Part shown: piece after piece, positions 9,301 through 21,800 of the stretch | How positions within the stretch are numbered: position 1 is the first letter of the stretch | Layout: each line of letters starts with the position of its first letter | Origin: Symsagittifera roscoffensis | Lineage: Eukaryota; Xenacoelomorpha; Acoela; Convolutidae | Reading direction: 5' to 3' | Length of the DNA stretch: 64,000 nucleotides | Assembly (NCBI RefSeq): GCF_963678635.1 | Contig: NC_087063.1 | Coordinates: 40,810,759 to 40,874,758, forward strand | Notes under the pieces: model-generated | What the model was told of the DNA's origin: nothing | Databases searched by the model: none | Seen by the model: the letters and a program-made list of their open reading frames with translations, nothing else | Translations under genes and position numbers: made by a program

Positions 9301-10985
9301 ATCATAATTGCACCTTGCTTAACTGTTAGAATTAATCTCAAAAATAATTTGCCGGTCTCTAATTTACTTTGCAAACGCTACTGATATATCTACCAGAGAA
9401 TGTTTTTTTTTTCAATTAAGGTTTCAGCTTGTTGGATGTCGGCTTCAACTCTGTCGGCTCACATACCTGTTTTTTTTCTTAAGGTGTGGTACGTTTGAGA
9501 ACGATAAAAGTCTGACATCAATTTTTGACTGCTTAAAATCAAGCCGGCTAGAACCTCTTTAAAAAACGTCTCGCACTCAAACACAAAAAATGATTTTTTT
9601 TTCTATTTTTCTGTATCGCTTTTCCACTCCTTTCTTCAAAGTAACATTGTTTGATGTTCTGTTTGCTAGTTTTTAGCGTCAAGGTGCACTCATCCTACAA
9701 TTGTTGTATTGCAAGTGGTGCGAAGCTCAGCTTTGTCTCTGCGTGAAAAAAAAGTTTTGAGTTGCTTTTTGGTAGAGACGTTGAAAACCACATAAGACTG
9801 AATCTTAACGGTAGCCAATCGTTAAAGAGTTAACTGTTACTGTCTGTGGTAATGAAATTTCCGGACGAATGTTACATTATTGTTTTATCGAGCTCCTGGT
9901 TGTTTTTCATTACATCCTGATTGGCTAGCGTATATGCGAAAGGCTCCGCGCCGAGTGGATGCTCACACTGATGACCATACAAGGCAATCAAAATGGTAGT
10001 ACAAAACGCGAAAGCTTCCGATATCTTGGATTTTAAACCTAGTTAAGACCGAAAATTCCTGTTTCGTGATGGGTTAGGGAATTGGCCGTCGTTCCAAAAA
10101 ATGGAAGCGTTCCAAAAAAAGGGAACCAAAAAAACTAAAGATATATACGGATTCAAACGAAAAGTATATATTAACAAACAGAAAAATGACCGAAAAAAAA
10201 ACAAAATGTATGGAAAAACACAAAAACCTTTAAAAAAAATCTTTTCAGATGAGATGCGATCCGCCTTTTTTGTTTGTTATTGATAATTTCACACATTTCT
10301 CCTAACCACACTCATTTGTAACGATCGAGTGTGGTGGTCTCCTTTGTACCTGTACTGTAGGGTTATTTGTAGGCTAGTTTTTAAACACGCTAATGCTAAT
10401 TTTGATTCGATCTGGAAGGGTAGAGCGATAGTAGAAAATTGACCTATGCAGCAGTGCATAGACCATCAGGAAGGGTCGCAAGTACAACAACGACCGACTG
10501 TTGAACGATCGACTGTAGTCAAACAATTTTGTATCAATTTGGAGAAATGAAGTACGGTATCAAAAATAGGGGAGCACGATAGTGACTGCATGAAGTAATC
10601 TCTGGACTGAATTGTGAATTTCGGAGTTCAACAGGTTAGTTCGGACAGTTAACGTAACCGGGGGATAACAACTTCATTATTATGAATACTTGTACTTCTT
10701 ATTATAACGTGCTTTTAAAGAAAACCAACAATTAACAGACGGATTCTAGCTTCTTCGATTTTTTGCCCCTAAAAACGCAAGCTTCAATATATGTCTGTTC
10801 TTTTGTTCTTTCACAAAAAAATGGTTTAATTTGAATTACTTAACAGTTGAAACGTGTTAAAAACCTGATTTTTACAGTTTTTGAGACTCGAAACACCGCT
10901 TAGAAGGATATTTTTTAAAAATTTTAGAATAATCGTAACAAAAACAACTGGTCTAGTAACGACAAGCACCGAAAAGTCATATTGT
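9301..10985. other. Non-coding DNA with diverged repeat fragments
   Basis: No gene is supported. Around 9700-9960 there are a GTGCGAAGCTCAGCTT phrase shared with 46.2 kb and a TAGCCAATCGTT...TTTCCGG phrase shared with the array units at 21.8, 26.2 and 31.5 kb. The Lys-rich short frame at 10.1 kb reflects an A-rich tract and has no recognisable content. Confidence 0.35.
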
Positions 10986-10989
10986 AATT

Positions 10990-11612
10990 TTTGTTCAACA
11001 GCAACCATCCAAATTGTAGAGAATAAGGTAATAAAACTAATTTAGTGGTTTTACCGACCCGGAAGGGCCAGAATCTAATGTTTGCCAAAGTTTCAATAAA
11101 TTGTAGACCGACTGAGGTCGAATCAATAGTTTTAACAGTTTTAATTCCGTAGGACAAGACCACTGAAAAGAAGCAGTCGAAGCTATATACGTGGGTAAAA
11201 TTTTGGTGAAAACGAAAGAGGTTTCGATTCCTTAATCGAAAACCGTCGAACAGATCCGGTCACGTTTGGGCCAAATAAATCAAAATTTTTAAACTTCAAG
11301 CTATTCTTCCCAGATGCTCTACATGGTGGGATAAGGTTTTTAACTAAGAATACGAAGTATACAAGAACAAGGGATGAACACTTATATAACTAGTTCAACA
11401 GCAACCACCCAGATTGTGGAGAACATGATAACAAGTCCAATTTAGTAGTTTTACCAATCCGAAAGGGTCTATATAAAAGCTTCTCAAATTTTAAACAAAA
11501 CTTTAGGTCTACTGAGCTCAAATTGATAGTTTTTAGGTTATAGGATCAGAACAGCGAAAACAAACAGACGAAACTTATATACGTGGATAAATTTTTGGTG
11601 AAAAAGAAACCG
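10990..11612. repeat. Two diverged direct repeats of about 220 bp
   Basis: 10990-11220 and 11393-11612 share the order GTTCAACAGCAACCA, a TTTAGT...GTTTTACC block, a GACTGAG/CTGAGCTC block and an end with ATATACGTGG...TTTTTGGTGAAAA. The offset is about 400 bp. No coding content is visible. Confidence 0.5.
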
Positions 11613-14600
11613 AAATGAAACCGACAACACCAGGATGAGAAGATTGACGAGCGAGTTGTCTCCAGTAGAACGGGGAATTGTTTTTGCGACCTTATTTAGA
11701 ACACTGGATCTAGAACATAAGAGAAAAGAGAGCTGCAGCTGACGAGGAAGCAGACCAGCAAGCAGGAGCCGATAATTTAGAGGAAGATGAAGAGTACAAC
11801 AGATCTAAATTAAATTAAGTTTTGAAAATTTGACTCCTGAAGAAAACATTTCCGTAGAGTGGACCTGGTACCTCTTGGTAATATGGAACAGTCAGAACAA
11901 TCAGTACAGCCTCCGAAGAATTGCCGATGTCCAGTGTCTTCTTGAAAACAGCTGTGACCAGGACCACAGCGGCGTGAGCGCCACTGCTGGTGTGACAAGG
12001 ACTTCAGCAACCAGACCATGAATGACAGAACAAGAAGTAGAAGATGAATACCAGATTCCATCAAATTTCAAACATGGGACACGAGTGTCTACCAGTACCA
12101 AGCTATCCGTCACCTATGGTATAACACCACGTATAATAATGCCATTGATTGACAATCAAATGCCAATGGACGAAGCCCTGCCCATGATTATGAACAAAAT
12201 GGGTAAATAGGAAGAACAGGTGTCAATCAGGATGAATGAGCTTGAAAAAACTAACCATGCAAGACGTAAGAAGCTAAGACAAGAAACGCTTCGCGCCAGG
12301 CGAGAGACCAGTCAAAATTGAAGACGCATGATTGATTGGGCAGATGTTTGCCTGGCTATCAACCTATCAATGGTTACTCGTTAATTCGAGGAAAGGGAGC
12401 TCGACAGAAGTCAACAGGAACAGACAGTTGGCTATATGGCATGATGGAGAAACTGACTCAGACCATAAAGAACGGTATTGACAATCTCAAGCAATCTGGG
12501 TATGAACCTCAAAGTGGTTTAAATGACTCTAGGTATGCACTCACCGAACTCAGTGAGTTTCACTGAACCCTCGCGCAGAGTGAGGACGAGCGGCTTCGCA
12601 ACAATCCCATCGGAAGTCAAATGCCTGGAAGCCGCACTGGCGCTCCCAGAGGGGTTCTAACTAGCGATGTAACTGGAGCAGTTAGTCGACCTCTGTGGAA
12701 CGCTCAACCAACAGGATGAGGTAGTTTTTCAGGAGGATGTTACTCGAACATGAGAAGAGCTCATGAGAGCGACTCCAGTAATTGGGATCTTCCAGAGCCA
12801 TCAATGACTGAGCGTCCTGCAGTCTCCAATCTTACAGGGTGCACTGAAGACACAACAGCAATAGTTACAGCGTTCGAACCTTTGAACCGATCCATGCAAA
12901 CCTTCTTGACAAGGCTATCAAGGACTAATGAGCGTAGCGAAAAATCTAAGAATGCTTAAGAGAAAAGTTGTTACAAGGATGAGTAAAAAGATGAAGAGAC
13001 ACCTTGATAGAAGTGATTAAGCTACGCTTTGAGGAAGATTACGTAACAGAGAAGCAAGAATGTAGCGCACTCACCAGCAGTTTGGGTGGAACTTCCCTAA
13101 AATGTGTAAAGGCGCAGAAACAACCCCTGAGAGAATGGGCGGAAAAGATCCTCCAGATAATGTTGAATCACTTCGGTTTATGAGTGCAAGGGCATCAAGC
13201 CATGATGGACTTTGAGAAACCGCCACAGCCAGAGGTTGAAGATCTGGATAAAATTTGGGATGACCTGAAAATGTTGAGACGCCGAATCGAACTAAGTTTA
13301 TTGACCGTGTGAAAAGCAATGAACTGAAAACTAAACTAGGGCGGCAATTCAAAACACAAAATCTTCTGATGTGCCAACATCGGAAGAATTGAGGCTTAAG
13401 TCCAAGAAATATTTGCTCCTGAAGCCACCCTTGAGATCAATTTGCTGTAAAATTAATTAAAACTTTTTTAAAATGGGGCTCAGCTCAGGGCAGTAGTTGG
13501 TACAATCCCAGGGCGACATTGACAGTAGATACTCTTCTTTAATTTTCAGTTCCTTGGATCATCGTTTATCTGCTTTCCAATATACAAGCAATCGATTTTT
13601 GCCAAGAGGAAAAGATGCATCCGAGAAGAATCATTAGGACTCTATTAGTTGCTTAACAACCAAATTCGGTTCGGGCCTAACTTTTTTGCAGCCTGGAAGG
13701 TCGGTTGAAATCTGATTGCCCGAAGTTTTAGGATGCTGCAATGAATGCAGAGGCATTCAACGCATGAAGAACTTCTATTAGGATTCATGTTCAGCAAGGC
13801 GCTTATTAGTGGGGCAGAAATCAGGAAAAAGGAGTAAACGAATAAGAGGCCAAAGCAACGCCAGAAGACACATCACAAGATTTCATAATTGACTACAAAG
13901 CCGCGGCCAGGGATGCATTGAATAGAGCTCAACAATAGGTGGCAGCTAAAAGATAGATCAGAAAATCGAGAGTTGGATAATGAGCAGATGCAGAATCCAC
14001 TCAATGCTTTCGAGGCGTCTCCACCAGAGGAGTCTATATTGTTTATCAATTTGAGCAAGAAACTGCCGTTATCTCTGGTCAAACCTTTGACATGGTGCAT
14101 CATGGCAGCTAAGTGTAGTCAATGTTCTCGGTGGCTGGACGTTAGGTGATCAGCGCTCTAAGCAAGCCAGTGGGGTTCAACATTAAGCTTTTGGATATTT
14201 ACGCAGACTATTATCGACAGGCAGAACCACGAACTGGGTCGAGGGCTTTGTGGGCTGTACTTTTGGCATGTGATACCCTGATTATGGACTTCAACGTAGA
14301 TGTTTAGACCGTATTGAGTAATGCTGAATTTGGATGGATTTAACATCTATTCAAAGACCTACATCACCACGGCAAGTGACTAGTGGTGTCAGATCCACCT
14401 GGGTCAAAAGGAGTTGAAGGCTCGGAAAATTGCTTATGATGCCATGTTGTAGCAAGACGCGCAGCATATAGTCTACGACGCAAACATGGTGATCCATTTT
14501 GTGGCCATAGCTGGAAAGAAGATAGGGGTCACGTTTTTTTGGAAACCTAGGTGTTCGTCAATGTGATTCCGATCAAGACATGGGACAGAATATTGATCAA

Positions 14601-14797
14601 GAGGGATGATTTTTTTTTCACAAGTCTGACACTGAAAGCTGCGAATCGCGGTGCCCTCTATATGGCTGGGAGAAATCTCATAATAGTCCATCAATTGATT
14701 TAATTTTTTTGTGAGAACCTCAATTGTTTAAATTAGTTAATTTTAAAAGATTTTATCAGGAACTTTGACGTAATCATTGACCTGAATGGTGGACTGA

Positions 14798-15033
14798 TAC
14801 GTATCAGGAACCAAAACAGGAAGTCTAACAAACCACCTATAAATAGGATAACAGTAGACAAAAACAAAATTTGTTTTTTGGATAGAATTGTAAAATTGAA
14901 TGATTACATGCCTGCCATGTCTTCAATAAATTCCACCTTTCTATCCAAAAAAACAGTATTTTGTGTTTTTTTTCTGTTATTATCTTATTTATAGGTGGTT
15001 TATAGGGGTTCCTATTTGATTTTCTGATACGTA
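14798..15033. repeat. Foldback/MITE-like element with about 90-bp terminal inverted repeats
   Basis: The left arm 14798-14885 and right arm 14941-15033 are inverted copies: the outer ends are TACGTATCAG and CTGATACGTA, the inner ends share AAACCACCTATAAATA and a TTTTTTGGATAG junction. The loop is about 55 nt. At the left end CTGATACGTATCAG (14794-14807) is itself a perfect palindrome. There is no coding capacity. This is probably a non-autonomous DNA transposon; a target-site duplication is not clear. Confidence 0.6.
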
Positions 15034-16567
15034 GCGAGATTTAGAATTAGTAATACAAATGCTTTGCTGATAGTAAACAAGTATAGTTGGTGCTAAATCC
15101 TAGCAAACGAAGTGCTGTATTTTTAGTCCGGAACAATTTCGGTACACGAAGCGATCAGTGAAAACACTGAAGATACAGGTTTCATGCCAGTGCGGAAGAA
15201 AAAATGGCCACGCTTTGCCGTTAAAGAAGGATTCTTGAAAAAAACTCCGAACCTGAAGAAATATCCAGTGAATGACTGTCCAAATCAAAAACTAAATGAA
15301 GTGAAAGCTTGTAAATATAATTAAGTTAAATTATTTCAATAAAATCTGAGACAGATAATGGCTTACCATGCTGTTCAAACTTCCTAGGACGCCCCTCGTC
15401 GCATGAGTTGGAGTCTAACAATCTTGTTTTACCAGAAACAGAGCACTTGAAAAGGAAAAAGTATTTGATAAGGAATTTGAAATGATAAGGAACATTTGAA
15501 ATTGCAACGCCGACGTTTTTCTAAACACAAAGCAGCTGTAAAATACTGCAAGTTTTGTTGAGCTTGCAAACGAGCTAGAAAAAAGTGCAGTTCCCCATAG
15601 GAAAGGAGAGAGGCGAGTGGCCATTCATAAATCCAAAGCCGAGATAGCAATGAGGCAGAGAAAAAAGGAGTGTCGTCATTTTTAGTCGGAGAAACTTCTT
15701 TTGAAACGCTGCCATTCACAAAATGGTTAGACAAATCGGATCACCCCATGCCGGTACATTCCAAACTGCCAAAGAAAAATGCAGCTGAGATCAAGATTTT
15801 GGCCAAAAACTATCGGGTCCCTGTTGATTCGCTATTCTGCTCAAACTTAAAGCAACAGTATCCTACTGTCATGAAAATTAGCATCTCGTTACTGGATACA
15901 ACCATAGAGGTTACACTAGACGCGATTCGGATGCTGGGTCACTAGCTGTAGAGAAAGTCGCAAGGGATGTTACAGAATGGAAGGCAGCGATAGCCTACTT
16001 GACGGTCGGCATCAACACCATGAGAACAAACAAGATTTTAGAACACTAGCTCAGCAACAGTCTTCTCTAATTCCCAGAATCTGATGATAAGGTCTTCATG
16101 TTAAAAAATGAGAAAAAGTCAATTTTAAGAAAAAACCAATCACTTATGCGACTTGTCATCAGGTTTTGAGATGGAGACGTGTTCCACTGAATATTCACCC
16201 AGCGACAACGGTTCACAGGAACTTGACGCTGACACGTGTTCAGACAGATATTCAACCTCGAGCTGAGATGTCTCAGTAAGGCGAAACTATTTGTGGAAAC
16301 GAGTGCCAGGGACTTGGTTAAAGGACCGAATCAGGATTCTGAAGTTGCCCATTTCAAACCCTTGAGTGAAGCAGCTGACGATCATGAATAGATAGCAAAA
16401 TCAAAACGCTCTATAAGCCTGTATCCTCAAACAAAATTGGTGATCATGAGCTATTTGACCATTCGAACTGGCCACTCTGACACTACAACACTATGATCGT
16501 AAGACCAGCATCTTGAAGAATTTGTTTGAGAATGGAGCTCCAAATGAAAGAGATTTAGATGACAGTT

Positions 16568-16699
16568 TTTTGATCTAGAAATATTTTTGTATGTCGAAAC
16601 GAGGTCAATTATGTTTGCAGAAGGACCCCATTGTTTTGATCTAGAAATATTTTTGTATGTCGAAACGAGGTCAATTATGTTTGCAGAAGGACCCCATTG
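16568..16699. repeat. Perfect 66-bp tandem duplication
   Basis: 16568-16633 and 16634-16699 are identical; each starts TTTTGATCTAG and ends GGACCCCATTG. The lack of differences implies a recent duplication inside otherwise old, decayed sequence. It adds 22 codons without shifting frame. Confidence 0.9.
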
Positions 16700-17700
16700 T
16701 TTTGCAAACATAATGCAAGAGAAGAAAAGAAGAAAAAGTTCTGTATAAATTTAGTGCGATAGTGTTGACGCGACTCTATCAAACAAAAAGGTAGTTCAGC
16801 TTCCACGAATAGATGATACACCAGGGTATGGACAAGATGTACCAAAGGATTTTAAAATGATTTAAATGGTGCAGAAAAAAGAAAGAATTTAGAAATGGGG
16901 TTACGGCCTGTTTATTGTGTCAACAAATTAAAAAACCTGGGAAAGTAATAATCAGCACAGGCCAGGCCCCACGCTTTGAGAACCTTATGCCTCACAACCC
17001 ATCATTGGAAGATTGGGCCATAACAGAGGACATGCGAAAAGAGTGATTTTTTTTATCGATGGACCCTGCTTTTGAAGTCAAGGAGAAAAGCTTTGGGGGA
17101 AAATGAGGAAAATGAGATTCTTGAAGAGGGAGCAAACCTGCCACTGGACTTATATCCCGATGAACTCATCGAGGAGGAAGGATGCTGAAGTTTCGACTTA
17201 CGTCGAAGGAGACTGTGATGAACTTGAGCAGGACAAGGTTTCCAGGAACATTGAGCCAAATCTACCTTTTGAAATGCAGACGCGACAGATTAGCAGGAGC
17301 AAATCTACCAGAAGAAATAATTGGAATGGGGAGCACTTTGTGGTCGACACGATAGATCTGGAGAGGTTAGCAGAAGAATTTCTGGGTCTAGTAGAACAAC
17401 AGCGTCACAAAAATTGGACCTTGTGTTTGTCAGGATAACAATTGGATCGAGTATCGATCAGAACCAGAAATTGATTTAGACGATGAGCTGCAGCAATCAA
17501 ACAAACAAAAATTCACTTACATGCGAGTCTTGGATTAGCTGAATGAGTTGACATCGGATCCTCAAAACATTAATAAGACTATTCAATACGTAAATAGCTG
17601 AAGCTTAAATTACATCAAGAATGTGAATCATGATCCTTGCTGGGCTGCCAAGGGAGAATCTGTATTCTTCCCAGCCTCAAAATTTAACCTATAAACTTAT

Positions 17701-18888
17701 AGACTTAAGGCTTTAATCAAAAAAAGCTTCAATGCAAGAAAAACTGTTTAAATGCAAGAAAAATTGTTAGAAAGCAAGAAAAACTGTTGGCTTAGAAGCA
17801 AACATAAAATTTTTAAAAACTAGTTTTAGGAATGGTAATAGAGTACTATTCTACCCTTAAATTGAGAATTAGGCAATGCAGAACTCATTGACATCACATC
17901 TATACTGACCTAAAGGTAACTCAGAAAAAACAGAGAAAACACCGCGGGTATTAGTTTGAAACAACATTAGAAGCTCGGCCTAAGAGAGAGTACAAAACAC
18001 AAAATTTGTTGGAAAGAAATTCCGAGTGTAGGGGAAGTAGCAGCATTGCTACTAGCGGTATCTCCTCAGATATCAGGAAATTATTTTAGCTTTTTACTGA
18101 CTAGAGAGTCAGAGAAGCAATTTTTGACTCTGAAAATTTGGTATCATCTCTTACTAGGATGAGAGACTTTTTAGCTGAGAGAAGACTGAAGGAACTCTCT
18201 TCTCCAGTGTACCATCCGAAAAGAGATAGACTGCATCCACTGGAAGCGCACGCACATTGACTGTATTCTTTTTGGATAGAAAAACTGAACACTTTTATGC
18301 TCTTCAAGATGGCTCCTTAAGCTCTTAGTATGTTTGCGTCGCTCTATGTAAACATAATTTCGAAACAACTCTTGTATAGGTTATGTACAACTTGATGTTA
18401 AGTAAATACATTTATGTGACTTAGTCATCCAAAATTTATCTGTTTTTAAGCAAGTGGGTAGGATCTAAACCTTGGTCTGTCCCCTCTTCCATCCCTTCTC
18501 TAGACCTCAGCTTGAAAGATGATTTTAAATAATTTTCTAGAACAAACTGTTTCAACCTGGTTATTTCAAATTTTTTCATTTAACATGCAGGACGATTTGC
18601 ATTTGAGTATAATGATTGAATTGCCACCGTTACTTTCGATCTGAAATTCAAGACAATACAAGAACACCAGAAAGAAAGAAATTTTTTGACAAGAAAGAAC
18701 TGATAGACCGAACAAAAAACTATGTAGGATCAGTGGTAAATGGACTTAGAGCCAGCTGATAGAAAAACATTTACTCTAGACTTTCAGGAAGTTGCAATTC
18801 TGATGGTTGCCTTGATATTATTGGGCATGACAACCGTGGGTACTTCCCCAGAGAAGTCCTACTGATCGCGGCTCACGGAAAACGAGGC
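17701..18888. other. Non-coding DNA between the gypsy-like relic and the tandem array
   Basis: Short broken frames only; none resembles a known protein. A GCAAGAAAAACTGTT-like phrase is repeated three times at 17730-17790. Whether this belongs to the 3' end of the gypsy-like relic cannot be decided. Confidence 0.3.
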
Positions 18889-21800
18889 ATGAGAGACCTC
18901 TTGAGCCTGCGTGATATCAGGTGAAGAAAATGTGCATCTTCAGGCAGTGACTCGGAGAACAAAACTCGGCTGGAGGGCGACAGGACATACCAGCTAGCAG
19001 AAATTCCTCTCTCTCTGCAAGACCTCTTTCCTTTCTGGGCTAAAGACGATGCATTCGAGAACTGAGAGGATGTCACGGAGAAGAGACAAGAAATAGAAAA
19101 AGCAAGGAAGAAGTTCTGTAGATCCCAAGAAAACAGAGACATGAGGAGAAGACCTTTCAAAGAAGCCAACAAGGGGCAGTTGGAGAAAATAGAGCGTCTA
19201 AAATTAAAAATTAGAGAGCCCGCAGATCGCTCAAAACGTCGGACACTATTTTAACTGAGAGGACCGTCCTTCAAAAGAACCCACCTGTTAATTTGTTTAT
19301 GCCACAGAATTGACCAAGATGACTGATATGCAGATGACAGTGCAGAATAATTGATTTTATTTCAAACAAAATCGTTTTTCTTTTGAAAGTCTACTGGTTG
19401 GGTGTGGCACTTAACAAGAATGTAAATAGCTACATACCCGTTTCGAAACCTGGTTCAGCGCAAAGACAATTCCTTGTGCCTTGTTCGTTCAAATCTAGAA
19501 ATTTGGAATATCTTGAACTCTCTAAAAAGAGAAACAATGTTAAATCATGTTTTTTGTATCGTCCAGAATTGTACAATTACATCCAATGCGCGTACGGTAA
19601 ACACAGTTACCTTTTTTACACAGATTTCAATTTATTTTAGAAATCGGAACTCAACAAGGCGATCCTGAACCCCCTTTTAAAGAAACATTTCACACGCTAA
19701 TAAAACAGTGTCGAAAATATTATATAGTAATTAGATCATGGATATTTAGCTGACGAATTTCAGACAGAACTCGGGAGACCTAAGAATTTTTCTGAAACTG
19801 GAACGAAATTACAGCTTGAGCTTAAACACGCAAAAGTGCGAAATTTATGTTTCAGGACCAACCATGAGTACAGAGTACAAATTCTTTTTACCCATTTTCT
19901 TGAAATTTGCCCAAAAAAGAAACAAAAATGAACAGAAAAACTAGATTCTACGATTGGCAAACTTTGAATTGACAAATAAAACAAAAAATTGTTTTTGCAT
20001 GCTAAAGCTCTTAGATTTTTCGCATGCCGTTGTTTTTGCTAATTGGTTTTTAGAACGCTACCACAGAGTATTTAGGAACTTCTTATGCAAGGTCATTTTT
20101 GTTCAAAGAATAACAAATAATTTTTTCACGTAGTTGTTTTTAGCAATTTCACAACATTGCCGTCAACTTTTGATACGGCAAAATAAAATTGATGCGATGA
20201 AATTGATTAAATGAGTAACAGCATTGTTTGAGAAAAAACTGAGTTGTGAAAGGTTATTTTGGAACGAAGTCATTTTTTATGAAAATTCGATTTAACTAAA
20301 GACACGTAAAAATTCTGATTTTTCGCGAAATTTAAGAACCGCGAAAATTAAAGAGAAGGGTTTTGCTGTTAGACAACACACTAGAGACATTAGAAATAAA
20401 AGAAAAAATTCACTCCAATTTCTTCAATCGAAATGGCTGAGAATAGAGACAGCAACTCTTCTTGGCCGTGAAGATGACACTTTTTCACAAAAACAAAGAA
20501 GAAAGCGGAGTGGCACGGAAAACAGTGTCGAAAAAATATATGGTATTTAGATCATGATTATTTAGCTGACGAATTTCAGACAAAACTCGGGAGACCTAAG
20601 AATTTTTCTGAAATTGGAACGAAAAAACAGCCTAAGCTTAAACACGCAAACCGGCCACGAGTACAGAGTAAAAATCAGTTTTGACCAATTTGTTAAAAAA
20701 AGCTCAAAAAAAAACAAGAATCAGCACTAATAATAAAATCTACGATTGGCAAATTTCGAATTGCCAAACCAGACGAAAAAAAAATTTCAAGCTAGAAAAA
20801 ATCTCGGACTGATGCCCATTTTGTAGTTGAACTTGTAAAATTGTGTTTAGCATGCCAAAGCTCCTAGAATTTTTGCAAAATTGTTTTCGGAACGCCATCT
20901 TCGAAAATTTATAAACTCCTCATGCAAGGTCAGTAGTGCGCAAAAACTTAATTGAAAACTTTTACAAGCCGTTCTCCTGTGTAATTTGACCTTAATGCCG
21001 TCGAGTTTCGATACGCCAAAACGAGTTCGATGCAGTGAAATTGATTAAATGATGAGTAACAGCGTTATTTTGAAATAAAAACAAGATGGGAAGGGTTAAT
21101 TTGGATCAAAGAAACTATTTTCAAATATTCGGTGTAAATAAAGACACGTGACAACACTGAATTTTGGAAATTCTATAAACCTCGAAAATAAAAGAGAGAA
21201 AAGTAATGCTCTTAGACAACACACTAGAAACATAGAAAACGTCAGGAGCAACAAAAGGATATAAATTCGGAAACCAAAGAAGAAGCGCTCCGAGTAGTAA
21301 CGATTGTGCAGTTACAATCGTTACTGAACGAATTTCATCAGTCGGGAAGGTTGAGAAGAAAAACAGCAACCCTTCTTGGCCATGAAGAAGTTAATTTGTC
21401 ACGAATATTGAGGAAAGCGGAAATGGTCCGGAGTAAGGCTCCAAAACTGTTTTTTTTAAATATTTTTTTACCTTCCCAGGAAGTTCTGAATTGAAATTGA
21501 TATCATCTTTTTTCCTTTTTAAAAATAAAAAGCGAGTTGAGGCAAAGAGTCGATCCATCTCCGATGAATGGCTAAGCTTCTATACTGTACAAAAATGATA
21601 GTTATATAGTAACTTAATAGTATTGATATGCCAACCCTGTTTTTAGGAGTAACCTCGTGGTCTGGGGATTTTGAGATCCAGCCATGATCTCACAAGTTTC
21701 ACTAGCAACTAAGTTAATTTAAGTCTTGGCCATTAATCTTAACTAGTAACGATTTTATCGATCCGATGTTACCAGAACCACATTGAACTGTCCAAAGTAG

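Larger units (their letters stand above)
11640..17700 (+). pseudogene. Heavily decayed Ty3/gypsy-like retrotransposon (gag-like and integrase remnants)
   Basis: The plus strand is purine-rich with fragments of coding character in all three frames, broken by many stops. The best evidence is at 16801-16938: an integrase zinc-finger pattern H-x4-H-x29-C-x2-C (His codons at 16804 and 16819, Cys codons at 16909 and 16918) with HQGMDKMYQRI between them and CLLCQQIKKP at the end, typical of Ty3/gypsy integrase N-termini. In-frame stops at 16810 and 16858 show it is dead. A stretch at 13020-13180 (REWAEKILQ-like) resembles a gag capsid, with low confidence. I could not recognise the RT or RNase H motifs, so the centre may be deleted. 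A foldback element (14798-15033) and a 66-bp duplication (16568-16699) lie within. The outer limits are approximate. Confidence 0.4.

Noticed and set aside
10101..10283. 60-codon Lys-rich ORF
   Set aside because: Translation of an A-rich tract with no motif, short and isolated.
19383..19640. 85-codon frame repeated almost unchanged at 23392-23649
   Set aside because: It starts at TTG rather than ATG, and its conservation matches that of the flanking non-coding array sequence, so it shows recent duplication, not selection.
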